The notes under the pieces were generated by a model, which worked only from the letters and a program-made list of their open reading frames with translations, did not search any database and was not told where the DNA came from. A DNA stretch of 64,000 nt from Janthinobacterium sp. B9-8 (GTDB lineage: Bacteria; Pseudomonadota; Gammaproteobacteria; Burkholderiales; Chitinibacteraceae). The stretch is taken from positions 1,801,740 through 1,865,739 of the forward strand of contig NZ_CP014222.1 of the NCBI RefSeq assembly GCF_000969645.2. The letters run 5' to 3'. Positions 53,516 through 62,302 of this stretch are shown here, piece after piece; positions within the stretch are counted from its first letter, which is position 1, and every line of letters begins with the position of its first letter. Made by a program: the position numbers and the translations under genes.

Positions 53516-53872
53516 AGGAAGAATGCGAGAAGTGGAGAAACAAAGCTTAAACCATGCAGCCGCCCGCTCACAACTTCATCTCAGATATTGCACAGCAAAA
53601 ACCCAAATCTTGCACCACGGCAGACACAGAGAACACTGAATTTCACGCAGAAAACCAACCATTAGATTGTTGTGCTCTCTGTTTTTACCTTGTGATTTAA
53701 GGTTTAGCACTCGATTCTCTTTGTTAAAGGTGCTTTGTTCGCCTATTTCAAATGCTACGCAATATCAGCGAACAACGATGCATTTCACCTTTAAATACAC
53801 CTTACAATTCTTTCCCATGAGAAAAAACCCTGATCGCGCTACAATCGCGGCCTGTATCGATTTTGAGCCACT
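53516..53872. other. Intergenic region with a divergent ACAGAG repeat
   Basis: This 357-base gap holds a decayed copy of the ACAGAG repeat (53606-53712, arms with several mismatches). A promoter-like CTACAAT lies at about 53839-53845, just upstream of the cysteine desulfurase gene. No gene is seen. Confidence 0.5.
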
Positions 53873-55081
53873 ATGTTTGATGCCCTCGCCCTTCGCGCCC
53901 AGTTTCCTTTATTGCTGCGCGCACCCGAGTTAATTTACCTCGACAACGCCGCCACCACGCAAAAGCCTTTGGTGGTATTGGATGCTGAGCGTCATTTTTA
54001 TGAAACAACCAATGCCAATGTACACCGTGGCTCGCACCGCCTCGCCGTGGCGGCCACCGATGCATTTGAAGGGGCCAGAGCTAGCGTAGCGCGCTTTATT
54101 AATGCAGCATCCAGCGATGAAATCGTTTTTACGCGCGGAGCAACCGAAGCCATCAATTTAGTGGCGCAAAGCTGGGGAGCTGCCCATCTGCACGCAGGCG
54201 ACGAGATTTTACTCAGCACGCTAGAACACCACGCCAATATTGTGCCTTGGCAAATGCTGGCGGCGCGTTGCGGCGCAATCATCAAGCCTGTGCGCTTACT
54301 AAGCGATGGCGGCTTGGATATTGAACACTTTCATTCCCAGCTTTCAGCTAAAACCAAGCTGGTCGGCCTTGCCCATATTTCCAACGCCATCGGCAGCGAG
54401 CTGCCCATTGCAGATTTAATCGCAGCAGCGCATCGTGTGGGCGCCAAAGTATTGATCGACGGCGCACAAGCCGTGGCGCATAAAGTAATCGACATACAGC
54501 TGCTCGATGCCGATTTTTATGTGTTCTCCAGCCATAAAGTGTATGGCCCTACCGGCATTGGCGCACTCTGGGCCAGAGCCGACATCTTGGCCACCATGCC
54601 ACCGTGGCAAGGTGGCGGCGAAATGATAGAGCGCGTTTCTTTTGAGGCCACCAGCTACGCCCCAGCCCCAGCTCGTTTTGAAGCAGGCACACCCGCCATT
54701 GCCCAAAGCGTTGGCTTTGCTGCCGCTCTAGAATGGTTGCAAGCCCAAGATCGCCCAGCCATTGCCCGCCATGAAGACGCTTTGCGCCTGCAATTAGAGC
54801 AGGGCCTGCGCCAAATCGACGGCCTGCGTGTCATTGGGACGAGCGCACAAAAAGGCCCTGTCGTCTCGATCGCGTTTAGCGACGCCCATCCGTACGATGT
54901 AGCTCAATTTTTAGACGCCAGAAATATCGCCGTACGCGTAGGCAATCACTGTGCTCAGCCACTACTCAGCAGCCTAGGGCTCAAAGGCACCTTACGCGCC
55001 TCGTTTGCCGCTTACAACACCAGTGCTGATGTAGAAGCGCTTCTGGCAGGCTTAAGTGAAACACTAGAGCTACTGGCTTAA
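53873..55081 (+). CDS. Cysteine desulfurase (SufS/CsdA type)
   Basis: A PLP enzyme that takes sulfur from cysteine for Fe-S clusters or thiolation. The 402-residue group II form has YLDNAATTQKP near residue 22, NVHRGSHRLA, the PLP Lys222 in SSHKVYGPTGIG, and the persulfide Cys360 in VRVGNHCAQP. A SufE-type gene follows 31 bases downstream, so they form a SufS-SufE or CsdA-CsdE pair. No sufBCD lies in the window, which favours the stand-alone Csd type, but the sequence alone does not decide. No ribosome site is obvious before the ATG. Confidence 0.92.
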   Translation: MFDALALRAQFPLLLRAPELIYLDNAATTQKPLVVLDAERHFYETTNANVHRGSHRLAVAATDAFEGARASVARFINAASSDEIVFTRGATEAINLVAQSWGAAHLHAGDEILLSTLEHHANIVPWQMLAARCGAIIKPVRLLSDGGLDIEHFHSQLSAKTKLVGLAHISNAIGSELPIADLIAAAHRVGAKVLIDGAQAVAHKVIDIQLLDADFYVFSSHKVYGPTGIGALWARADILATMPPWQGGGEMIERVSFEATSYAPAPARFEAGTPAIAQSVGFAAALEWLQAQDRPAIARHEDALRLQLEQGLRQIDGLRVIGTSAQKGPVVSIAFSDAHPYDVAQFLDARNIAVRVGNHCAQPLLSSLGLKGTLRASFAAYNTSADVEALLAGLSETLELLA

Positions 55082-55112
55082 AAACCGCCCCAAGAATCAA
55101 GCTCTACGGAAA

Positions 55113-55523
55113 ATGGCCATGAATAAAGAAGAAATAGAAATCAAGCTCGCCAGCGCCCATGGCTGGGAAGGTAAAAATCGCTTACTGGTGCAACTCGCAA
55201 GGGATTTAGCGCCCTTGCCACGCGATGAATTAAATGAAACAAACCGCGTCGTCGGCTGTGAAAGCACAGCCTGGCTAAAAATCAGCTGGCAAGGTGAATA
55301 TATCCAATTGGCAGCCGACAGCGAATCACGCATTGTAAAAGGGCTACTGGTTTTATTAATGGCCGCCTACCAAGGCAAAACAAGACCAGAGATTAGTGGC
55401 TTTGATTGTGAAGCCTGGCTTATCTCACTAGGGCTAACCCGTTTCCTATCTGCTTCGCGTGGCAATGGGGTAAAAGCCATAATTGGTAAAATTCACAATA
55501 CAATTATTACTGACGTGCATTGA
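55113..55523 (+). CDS. SufE/CsdE sulfur acceptor
   Basis: A 136-residue SufE-fold protein that takes the persulfide from the desulfurase. The acceptor is Cys49 in NRVVGCESTAWL; the surrounding WEGKNRLLVQLARDLAPLP and RIVKGLLVLLMAAYQGK segments are family features. It lies directly downstream of the desulfurase gene. Confidence 0.9.
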   Translation: MAMNKEEIEIKLASAHGWEGKNRLLVQLARDLAPLPRDELNETNRVVGCESTAWLKISWQGEYIQLAADSESRIVKGLLVLLMAAYQGKTRPEISGFDCEAWLISLGLTRFLSASRGNGVKAIIGKIHNTIITDVH

Positions 55524-55576
55524 CGTTACTTGTCAGCAAAGTATCCTGTTACACCTCGAACACGAAGGAAGATTTA

Positions 55577-56326
55577 ATGAAAAACTTACGTCAGCTAGTT
55601 GCCGCTTTCATCACCAGCAGCGTGATGGCAGTACCCGCATTTGCCGCAGAACGTGTACTGACCGTAGGTTCAGACGCTACCTTCGCTCCTTTTGAAATCT
55701 TGAATAAAAAGCAAGAAGTAGAAGGCTTTGATGCCGATTTGATCCACGCCATTGCCAGCAAGGCAGGTATCCAGATCAAGCTGATCAACACCCCTTGGGA
55801 AGGCCTGTTTGCAGGTTTAAACAATGGCGAGCGTGATATCGTCATTGCGGCGGTGACCATCACCCCTGAGCGCCAAAAATCAATGGACTTCACCGCCCCT
55901 TACTTTGAAGCCAAGCAATTAATCGTGGTATCAGCCAAAAGCCCGATCGGCAAATTAAGCGATCTTAAAACCAAGAAAATGGCAGTACAAAACGGCACCA
56001 CTGGCGATATCGTGGCGCAAAAGCATTTTGGCAAAGGCAACACCAATATCCGCCGCTTTGAAACCATCGTACTGGCGCTGCAAGAATTAAAAGCAGGCGG
56101 TGTGGATGCCGTGATTGGCGACAATAGCGTGGTTAAAAACTACCTGATCAACAATCCAAACTCAGGCTTTAAGCTGATTGACGACACTAGCTTTGATAAA
56201 GAGTTTTATGGCATTGCCGTTAAGAAAGGCAATACAGCCCTGCTTGCCAAGCTTAATAAAGGTCTCGCTGATGTAAAAGCAGATGGCTCTTACCAAAAGA
56301 TTTACGGCAAGTATTTCGGCAAATAA
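55577..56326 (+). CDS. Amino-acid ABC transporter binding protein (family 3)
   Basis: A 249-residue periplasmic binding protein. Signal peptide MKNLRQLVAAFITSSVMAVPAFA, then the family-3 signature GSDATFAPFEILNKKQEVEGFDADLI (about residues 31-56), TPWEGLFAGLNNGERDIVIAAVTITPERQK and the C-terminal KIYGKYFGK. It likely binds glutamine, arginine or another polar amino acid. ATG at 55577 is supported by AAGGAAG about 7 bases upstream. No permease or ATPase gene is adjacent, so it may serve a transporter encoded elsewhere. A terminator follows at 56348-56375. Confidence 0.88.
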   Translation: MKNLRQLVAAFITSSVMAVPAFAAERVLTVGSDATFAPFEILNKKQEVEGFDADLIHAIASKAGIQIKLINTPWEGLFAGLNNGERDIVIAAVTITPERQKSMDFTAPYFEAKQLIVVSAKSPIGKLSDLKTKKMAVQNGTTGDIVAQKHFGKGNTNIRRFETIVLALQELKAGGVDAVIGDNSVVKNYLINNPNSGFKLIDDTSFDKEFYGIAVKKGNTALLAKLNKGLADVKADGSYQKIYGKYFGK

Positions 56327-56347
56327 TTAGCCCGATTGCTGCACAAA

Positions 56348-56375
56348 AAAAAATCGCCTTTCGAGGCGATTTTTT
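56348..56375. terminator. Rho-independent terminator
   Basis: AAAAAATCGCC and GGCGATTTTTT form an 11-bp stem with a 6-base loop, followed by T. It ends the binding-protein transcript and may act in both directions. Confidence 0.88.
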
Positions 56376-56387
56376 ATTGGACTAATT

Positions 56388-56461
56388 TCGTAGGGCGGAT
56401 GAAACCCGCCGTTTCTCGGCGCATTTCATGCCAAAATCTGGCGGGTTTCAGCCGCCTTACA
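56388..56461. repeat. GTAGGGCGGAT palindromic repeat
   Basis: GTAGGGCGGATGAAACCCGC faces GGCGGGTTTCAGCCGCCTTA (C), with a partly complementary middle. It is the same family as 41484-41542. Confidence 0.75.
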
Positions 56462-56466
56462 AAACA

Positions 56467-58152
56467 CTAAATCTCTTCTTTTCCCGATATCCAAATCGAC
56501 AACACCAGCCAGATTGTATTTAGCACCGCCAACACAAAGCCAATAAAGCCTAGCAAGGGCAAACCAAAAATGGTCGGACCGGCATTAACGGTCATGACAA
56601 TGGACGAGCCAATAATCAGCGCGCCAGTCACAATCCCCATGGTTAAGCGATTTGCGCTGCGGGTAATTTGCAAACCAAAGTGATCCAGCCGCTTTAAATC
56701 CAGATCAATACGCAAATTACCGCGACGCGCCTGCTTAATCAGCTTACCAATATCCCGGGGCAGGCCGCTGAGTAATTGCACCGCTTCAAACACACCCTCT
56801 TTGCTTTTTTTGATTAAGGCCCGCGGATGAAAACGGGCCAGAATCACTTCTTTTACAAAGGGCGTTAAATGCGTAACCATCTGAAATTCTGGATCAAGCT
56901 GCCTACCTAATCCTTCCAGAGTAATCAAGGCTTTAAACAACAGGGTTAAATCTGATGGCAGGGTAATTTGATGCTCACGCATCATTTGCACCACATCATT
57001 GAGTAAATTGCCAAAGCGAATATCTTTTAAAGCGAGGTTTTCATAATCAAACATAAAACCGGCAATATCAGCGGTAAGTTTTTCCTCATCCACCACCGTG
57101 TCCCCCGTCCACTCCAGCAATACATTTAAAATACCATGCTCATCACGCTGCGCTAATGCGGCTAATAAATCGACAATTTGATCGCGGCGCGGATGAGGCA
57201 AGCGCCCCACCATGCCAAAATCCAGAAAGGCAATTTGATTATCCGGCAAATACTTTACATTGCCCGGATGCGGGTCGGCATGAAAATAGCCATCAATCAG
57301 CACCATTTTAAGCACCGCATCCGCACCACGCGATGCCAGAATACAGCGATCCAGCCCTGCAATATCCGCACCCAATAAATCATTACCCGCCACACCGGCA
57401 ATATAGCTTTGCACATTGAGGCTTTCAGATGTCCATTCCCAATATACTTTAGGAATGACGATATCCAAGTGGGTTTTAAAGTTTTGTGCGAAGCGTTCCG
57501 AGTTTCTAGCCTCGGTCGAAAAATTTAATTCACGGCGTAATGATTTAGAAAACTCTTCAGCAATTTTAACCGGCTGATAACGGCGGGACTCAGGAAATTC
57601 AAATTCCATTAATGAGGCAATATGCCGCAGAATGCGTAAATCGGCTTCAATTTTAGGAATAATACCGGGGCGGCGAATTTTTAATACCACCTCGCTGCCA
57701 TCTAATAATTTGGCCCGATGTACTTGCGCAATGGAGGCGGCACCAACAGGATAGGGATCAAGCTCAAGGAAAATATCGGCAGGATCTTTACCCAGCAAGG
57801 CGGTTAATTCGGGCAGAATGATCGCAAAATCAACCGGTGGCACATTGCTTTGCAGTTTTTCGAATTCAGCAATCCACTCTGGCGGAAACATATCCACCCT
57901 TGTGGCCAGCACCTGCCCTAGCTTGACAAAAGCAGGCCCCAGCTCCTCTAGGGCACGGCGCACCCGCACTGGGGAATCGAGCATCTCGGCCTCATGATTG
58001 CCCGGCAAATGCAGCAAATCGCTGGCGCGCTCCAGCCCTTTTGATAGGCCGAGCCTTTGCACTAAGTTTCCCAAACCATGCCGCACCAGTACAGCCACAA
58101 TTTCACGCACCCGTGGCAAATCGCGCATCACGGTAAAGGTTTCTTTCAGCAT
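56467..58152 (-). CDS. UbiB-like ABC1/AarF atypical kinase
   Basis: A 561-residue ABC1-family protein related to UbiB. The KxGQ motif (FVKLGQVLATR, about residue 77), the Ala-rich loop (VGAASIAQVHRA), HADPHPGNVKY and the DFGMVG motif are all present, so it should bind nucleotide. Two C-terminal hydrophobic segments (about 498-516 and 524-550) anchor it in the membrane. UbiB-type proteins support ubiquinone synthesis or quinone/lipid handling. No ubiE or ubiJ gene is adjacent, so it may be the AarF-like paralogue rather than UbiB itself. Confidence 0.88.
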   Translation of the reverse strand: MLKETFTVMRDLPRVREIVAVLVRHGLGNLVQRLGLSKGLERASDLLHLPGNHEAEMLDSPVRVRRALEELGPAFVKLGQVLATRVDMFPPEWIAEFEKLQSNVPPVDFAIILPELTALLGKDPADIFLELDPYPVGAASIAQVHRAKLLDGSEVVLKIRRPGIIPKIEADLRILRHIASLMEFEFPESRRYQPVKIAEEFSKSLRRELNFSTEARNSERFAQNFKTHLDIVIPKVYWEWTSESLNVQSYIAGVAGNDLLGADIAGLDRCILASRGADAVLKMVLIDGYFHADPHPGNVKYLPDNQIAFLDFGMVGRLPHPRRDQIVDLLAALAQRDEHGILNVLLEWTGDTVVDEEKLTADIAGFMFDYENLALKDIRFGNLLNDVVQMMREHQITLPSDLTLLFKALITLEGLGRQLDPEFQMVTHLTPFVKEVILARFHPRALIKKSKEGVFEAVQLLSGLPRDIGKLIKQARRGNLRIDLDLKRLDHFGLQITRSANRLTMGIVTGALIIGSSIVMTVNAGPTIFGLPLLGFIGFVLAVLNTIWLVLSIWISGKEEI

Positions 58153-58606
58153 TTATTTATCCGTAAAAAAATGAATTTTGCTTATCGTGAACGGTTTGGT
58201 TTAAACCCACAGCAAGCTCGCTCCAAACTCAATATGCTGCTGACTGTTTTTATCATAAATGTGCTTTTCAGTGGGTTTACTTTCACAAAAAATATAACCA
58301 AATCAATCATTGCCTACAGATAGATGACTATGGCGTTAATCCATCACCTGCTTTTAAATATTCGCATGCGCAATTCGCACACAAGTATTCCAATTTTCCT
58401 ACCCGAATGAACATGTTAATATTGGCAGCTGCTTACAGTGGGTCGAATTAAAGTCTTAGCCAAGATACCACCCATGACAGGCCCTTATTTTATTTAAGCG
58501 CCGTCACTTTGGGTGATTTTAGAAAAGAGCTTCTTCACCCGCTGCTAACCCCCTGACAACCCCAAGCAGGCCAATGCCTGCTCTATTTAGAGCCATCATC
58601 CCCCAC
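58153..58606. other. Intergenic region between divergent genes
   Basis: About 450 bases between the ABC1-like gene (minus) and the NlpC/P60 gene (plus). It is AT-rich, with TAAACCCAC and GTGGGTTTA about 60 bases apart (58202-58279). Both promoters should lie here. No tRNA, riboswitch or small gene was recognised. Confidence 0.4.
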
Positions 58607-59500
58607 ATGAAATGGATTAGATTAATCAGCACATTATTCGTGGGCATTTGTGCACTTCCGGCCTATGCCGATGAACTGCCCCAAATCGAGATCGATCCTC
58701 CTGTTGAGCAAGCTGCTCCGGCAACGACCATCACCAACACCACACGGCCCCGTAAAGCCAAATCTGATGTAAAACCCGATTATGCCCCCGCCCAGGACAT
58801 GCTTTTACAAGCCATGAGCCTGATTGGCGTGAAATACAAATGGGGTGGCGCCACGCCCGAAGCAGGCCTTGATTGCAGTGGCTTTGTTCGCTATGTATTT
58901 CAAAACTCGATGAATATTGCCCTGCCCCACAATGCGTTGGGCATGGCGCAATCAGGGGCAAGTATCAGCAAGGATGAGCTTAAACCGGGCGACCTGGTGT
59001 TTTTTAACACGCTGGGGCGTACGTTTTCCCATGTTGGCATTTATATGGGCGACAACCGCTTTATTCATTCGCCCCGCGCCGGTAAAAGCGTTGAAATCAC
59101 CAACTTTAACCAAAGCTATTGGACTTCACGCTTTAACGGCGCTCGCCGCTACGATGGCACAGGTGGTGCACCCGTCAATATGGCGGCGCTATTAGCCAGC
59201 GTTCCCAAAAATGCTGCGGGCACGTCCAAAGGAAATACCGCACTAAGTAGCAAACCTGTATGCAGAACAGTAAAACGCAAAGGCAAAAAACAGCAGATCT
59301 GTGAAGCGCCCAGAGCAGCAAGAGAAAGCAGTAGCCCTAAAGCGGCTAAGGGCAAAACCTATAAAAAGAGCAGCAAAACAACAAGCAAGGTTACCAAAAC
59401 CACCAAGGGCAAAAGTGCGTCAGGCAAATCAAGTAAAGCAGCACCCAAAGCCAAACGCAGCGCGCCATCCAGCACCAAGAAAAAACCAAGTAATAAGTAA
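58607..59500 (+). CDS. NlpC/P60 peptidoglycan hydrolase
   Basis: A secreted cysteine peptidase that cuts peptidoglycan stem peptides, 297 residues. Signal peptide (cleavage after AYA), a short Pro/Thr linker, then the NlpC/P60 domain (about 63-180) with Cys90 in GLDCSGFVRYVF, His in FSHVGIYMG and the third residue region RFIHSP. The C-terminal 100 residues are Lys/Ser-rich and low complexity, probably binding the wall or nucleic acid. ATG at 58607 is preferred because the signal peptide starts there; the ATG at 58574 has AGG upstream and remains possible. A strong terminator follows. Confidence 0.88.
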   Translation: MKWIRLISTLFVGICALPAYADELPQIEIDPPVEQAAPATTITNTTRPRKAKSDVKPDYAPAQDMLLQAMSLIGVKYKWGGATPEAGLDCSGFVRYVFQNSMNIALPHNALGMAQSGASISKDELKPGDLVFFNTLGRTFSHVGIYMGDNRFIHSPRAGKSVEITNFNQSYWTSRFNGARRYDGTGGAPVNMAALLASVPKNAAGTSKGNTALSSKPVCRTVKRKGKKQQICEAPRAARESSSPKAAKGKTYKKSSKTTSKVTKTTKGKSASGKSSKAAPKAKRSAPSSTKKKPSNK

Positions 59501-59513
59501 TTTGCCCGCCATC

Positions 59514-59545
59514 ATCCACACCGCCGCCAGCGGTGTGGATTTTTG
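59514..59545 (+). terminator. Rho-independent terminator
   Basis: ATCCACACCGC and GCGGTGTGGAT form a perfect 11-bp stem with a 5-base loop, followed by TTTT. It ends the NlpC/P60 transcript. The rest of the gap to 59745 shows no gene. Confidence 0.9.
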
Positions 59546-59745
59546 CGTCTAAATTAAACACCCCAGCCAGCTTTCTTTACATACACGCGGCCCACGAAAC
59601 AACGGCGCACTTACCCATACCATAGCCTTGATCTTTATCTTACAACTGTTAGTAGCAAGTTGATCCTCACCGAACAAGCAAGCCAGCGACGACTTTTAAA
59701 ACAGGCTTACCGCCAAATAAGCTAGCCACCTTATAATGACTAGCT

Positions 59746-60081
59746 ATGAAAAAAATTGCCGCCTCCCTTTTGCTTGCCACAAGCTTCGCTGCATGCTCAG
59801 AACACCACCCCAACAAGCCCAATCCCAGCACTCCCCCAGCCGCTAAAGCAAGTAAAGTACCTGCCCACAAAACTAAAAAGATCATGGCGCGTGGCGAAAG
59901 TTGCCTGCGTTTTTCGCGCGAATTCGCAGGCGATCAATCGGCAAGAGATAGAGAACTGAACCAAAAAATGGATAAGTTAAAGTGCGACACCATCATCAGC
60001 GAGCTGGAAACGCTTCAGCAGCATCTACCCAAAAATTCTCCTCTTAAGGCAAAGGTTCAAGCGCTATTGCTGGAATATTAA
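59746..60081 (+). CDS. Small lipoprotein of unknown function
   Basis: A 111-residue protein with lipobox TSFAAC (Cys17), a Pro/Ala/Lys linker, and a helical C-terminal half (about 50-111) with two Cys (SCLRF, LKCDT) that may pair. It probably sits in the periplasm. I recognise no family. It is convergent with the Asr-like gene across the terminator at 60140-60174. Confidence 0.7.
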   Translation: MKKIAASLLLATSFAACSEHHPNKPNPSTPPAAKASKVPAHKTKKIMARGESCLRFSREFAGDQSARDRELNQKMDKLKCDTIISELETLQQHLPKNSPLKAKVQALLLEY

Positions 60082-60139
60082 AGCCAGAGAGAGGATGTTA
60101 AATACCCCTCAAAAAAATGCATCACCTCTTGATAATACA

Positions 60140-60174
60140 AAAAGCCCCTGCCGATCAAATCGGCAGGGGCTTTT
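60140..60174. terminator. Bidirectional terminator
   Basis: AAAAGCCCCTGCCGAT and ATCGGCAGGGGCTTTT form a perfect 16-bp stem with a 3-base loop, between convergent genes. Confidence 0.93.
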
Positions 60175-60209
60175 ATCGTAGATGGATTTGATCCACCCAA
60201 GCTAAAAAT

Positions 60210-60623
60210 TTATACAGCAGATGCCGCTGAAGCAGGCTTTTTCACTGGAGCTTTGTGCACGGCAGAGGCAGCAGAGGCGTGTTTTTTAATCTGAGCCTTG
60301 TGTGCCTTGTGCACTGCAGATGCATGAGCATTCGCCGGGGCGTCCTGCGCGGCTGAGGCAGCATGCTTTGCTTGTGCCTTTTGTGCTGCAGGTACAGCAG
60401 ACGCCGGTGCTTTTACAGGGGCCTTTTGTACCGCAGATGCAGCGGATGCCGCGCTATGCTTTTTAGTAGCGGATTTTTTAACTACATGCTTGCTTGCCGA
60501 AGCATTAACCTTACTGGAGTGTGTTTCTACCTTAATAGGGCTAGAGGCAGATTCTGCTGCCATAGCAAAAGCAGTAGTCGCAACAAATACAGTAGCAGCA
60601 AGCGTTGTCAGCAGTTTGTTCAT
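60210..60623 (-). CDS. Asr-like Ala/Lys/His-rich periplasmic repeat protein
   Basis: A 137-residue protein with a clear signal peptide (cleavage near AMA-AES) and a mature part made of low-complexity repeats such as HASAASAVHKAPVKKPASA and AQKAQAKHAASAA. The composition (Ala, Lys, His, Ser, Pro) resembles the acid-shock protein Asr, an intrinsically disordered periplasmic proton/aggregation buffer. The likeness is in composition and layout only. The repeats invite length variation. A good AAGATC-type leader and an AT-rich upstream region (60624-60868) are shared with the divergent Nudix gene. Confidence 0.68.
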   Translation of the reverse strand: MNKLLTTLAATVFVATTAFAMAAESASSPIKVETHSSKVNASASKHVVKKSATKKHSAASAASAVQKAPVKAPASAVPAAQKAQAKHAASAAQDAPANAHASAVHKAHKAQIKKHASAASAVHKAPVKKPASAASAV

Positions 60624-60868
60624 GATCTTTGTCCTAAAATCGCCCGGTAGTGAGCGTGTAAATTCAGTATCTACTTGTTCAGATCAGAATTCGATGTGGG
60701 TTTGGTAGCGATCTGTAACGAACTGTCTGCAAAATGCAGAAAGCATACAACAAATACATAAACGATCTAGCCCAGCCATTTCTGACATAAAATCAAAACA
60801 GAACGTCATTTCAATAAAAGCATAATGTAAAATATTGCCTTCAAAACGAGATGCATGCAGGACACACA

Positions 60869-61273
60869 ATGAAGCCATTGCAATGCGCATGTTTGGTGAA
60901 TGTGCAAAATCAAAAACTCCTCTTAGTCAGAGTTCGCAATAATCAGCACTGGTATTTACCCGGCGGCAAAATTGAACAAGGCGAATCGCCTGAGCACGCG
61001 CTCTGCCGGGAGTTGGCCGAAGAATTAGGCATTACTGTGCTGCCAGCCAACACTCGCTACTTATATACCGTACTGGCCCCCGCCTATGGGCAGGCAGGCG
61101 ATGTTGAGCTGATTTGCTATTGCGCAGAATGGCAAGGCATACCGCGTGCTTTAGGCGAGATCAGTGAAGTGGCATGGCTGCCTCTGCAAAATCCTGATCT
61201 GTTTGCGCCTGCGGTACACGTGCTTTGCCGTGATTTTCTTAATGCGGAACACCTGCATACACAAGCCACCTGA
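60869..61273 (+). CDS. Nudix hydrolase
   Basis: A 134-residue Nudix protein with box GGKIEQGESPEHALCRELAEELGI (about residues 33-56), intact metal-binding Glu residues and short flanking strands (LLLVRVRNNQHWYLPG). Its substrate is a nucleoside diphosphate derivative that I cannot name. ATG at 60869 is preferred because AGGA lies about 8 bases upstream; an in-frame start at 60851 is weaker. Confidence 0.82.
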   Translation: MKPLQCACLVNVQNQKLLLVRVRNNQHWYLPGGKIEQGESPEHALCRELAEELGITVLPANTRYLYTVLAPAYGQAGDVELICYCAEWQGIPRALGEISEVAWLPLQNPDLFAPAVHVLCRDFLNAEHLHTQAT

Positions 61274-61506
61274 ACAGCCACGCAGTATTGGCCGCTTTAG
61301 AAAGAAAGATTAATGACATATATAAAACAAGTTGCCCCATGCAATCCGAATAAATCATGACTAGACTATTTATTAAAGCAGCAAATAGGCTTACAAAAAA
61401 TGCAAATTCATCTGCGGGGCCGAGTGACATCAAGCCCTCTGCGTAAACAGTACATCCGCATTAGCCTTAGTCTGTTTGGGATGATTCACACTCAGAGGTG
61501 AGCAAG

Positions 61507-62283
61507 ATGACAACTCAATTTTCCACCCCCTTTCACCCATTCAGCTGCAAAGACTGCAGAGACGCCAAGCATCTGGGCTTTGAATTCACCATGGCTTTCC
61601 AGCCCATCATTGATATTGATAGCGGCGCGCCTTACGCATTTGAAGCCTTAGTAAGAGGGATCGATGGCCAGGGTGCAGAATTTATCCTTGAGCAAGTCAA
61701 TGCAGAAAACCGCTACCGTTTTGATCAGACATGCCGGGTAAAAGCCATTGAGCTTGCTGTGGCCTACGGCATGATTGAAATACCGGGTTGTAAATTAAGT
61801 ATTAACTTTCTGCCCAATGCAGTTTATCGGGCAGAGACTTGCATCAGAGCCACGCTGGAAGCCAGTGATCGATTTAAATTTCCTGCTGATCGCCTGATGT
61901 TTGAAGTGACCGAAGGTGAACGTGTCAGCAATACCCAGCACCTTAAAAATATTTTTGCCGAATACCGTAAACAGGGCTTCACCACCGCAATTGATGATTT
62001 TGGCTCTGGCTACTCAGGCTTAAATTTACTGGCCACCTTTCAGCCTCATGTTATTAAATTAGATATGGAATTAACCCGCGATATTGATAGCAGCGATGCC
62101 AAGCAAGCGATTGTGGCGGGGGTATTACTCACCGCCACGCGGCTGGGCATTGATATTATTGCCGAAGGAATAGAAACCCCTGCCGAATTAAACACGCTAA
62201 GAGAGTTTGGCGTACGCTATTTCCAAGGCTTTTTATTTGCCAAACCCGCAACGGGCCACTTACCACTGAGCACACCCATTTAA
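61507..62283 (+). CDS. EAL-domain c-di-GMP phosphodiesterase
   Basis: A 258-residue stand-alone EAL protein. All key residues are visible: FEALVRG, Asn in SINFLPN, Glu in FEVTE, IDDFGSGYS, Lys in VIKLDM, Glu in IIAEGIE and Gln in YFQGF. It should therefore hydrolyse c-di-GMP. A short Cys-rich lead (FSCKDCRDAKH, residues about 13-23) precedes the domain and could bind metal or sense redox. GAGGTGAG about 7-14 bases before the ATG supports the start. It has no membrane segment. Confidence 0.9.
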   Translation: MTTQFSTPFHPFSCKDCRDAKHLGFEFTMAFQPIIDIDSGAPYAFEALVRGIDGQGAEFILEQVNAENRYRFDQTCRVKAIELAVAYGMIEIPGCKLSINFLPNAVYRAETCIRATLEASDRFKFPADRLMFEVTEGERVSNTQHLKNIFAEYRKQGFTTAIDDFGSGYSGLNLLATFQPHVIKLDMELTRDIDSSDAKQAIVAGVLLTATRLGIDIIAEGIETPAELNTLREFGVRYFQGFLFAKPATGHLPLSTPI

Positions 62284-62302
62284 AAAAAACCAAGGAGAAG
62301 CC

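Noticed and set aside
58078-58323. 81-codon plus-strand frame across the start of the ABC1-like gene
   Set aside because: It is antisense to the 5' end of a well-supported gene and has no family feature.
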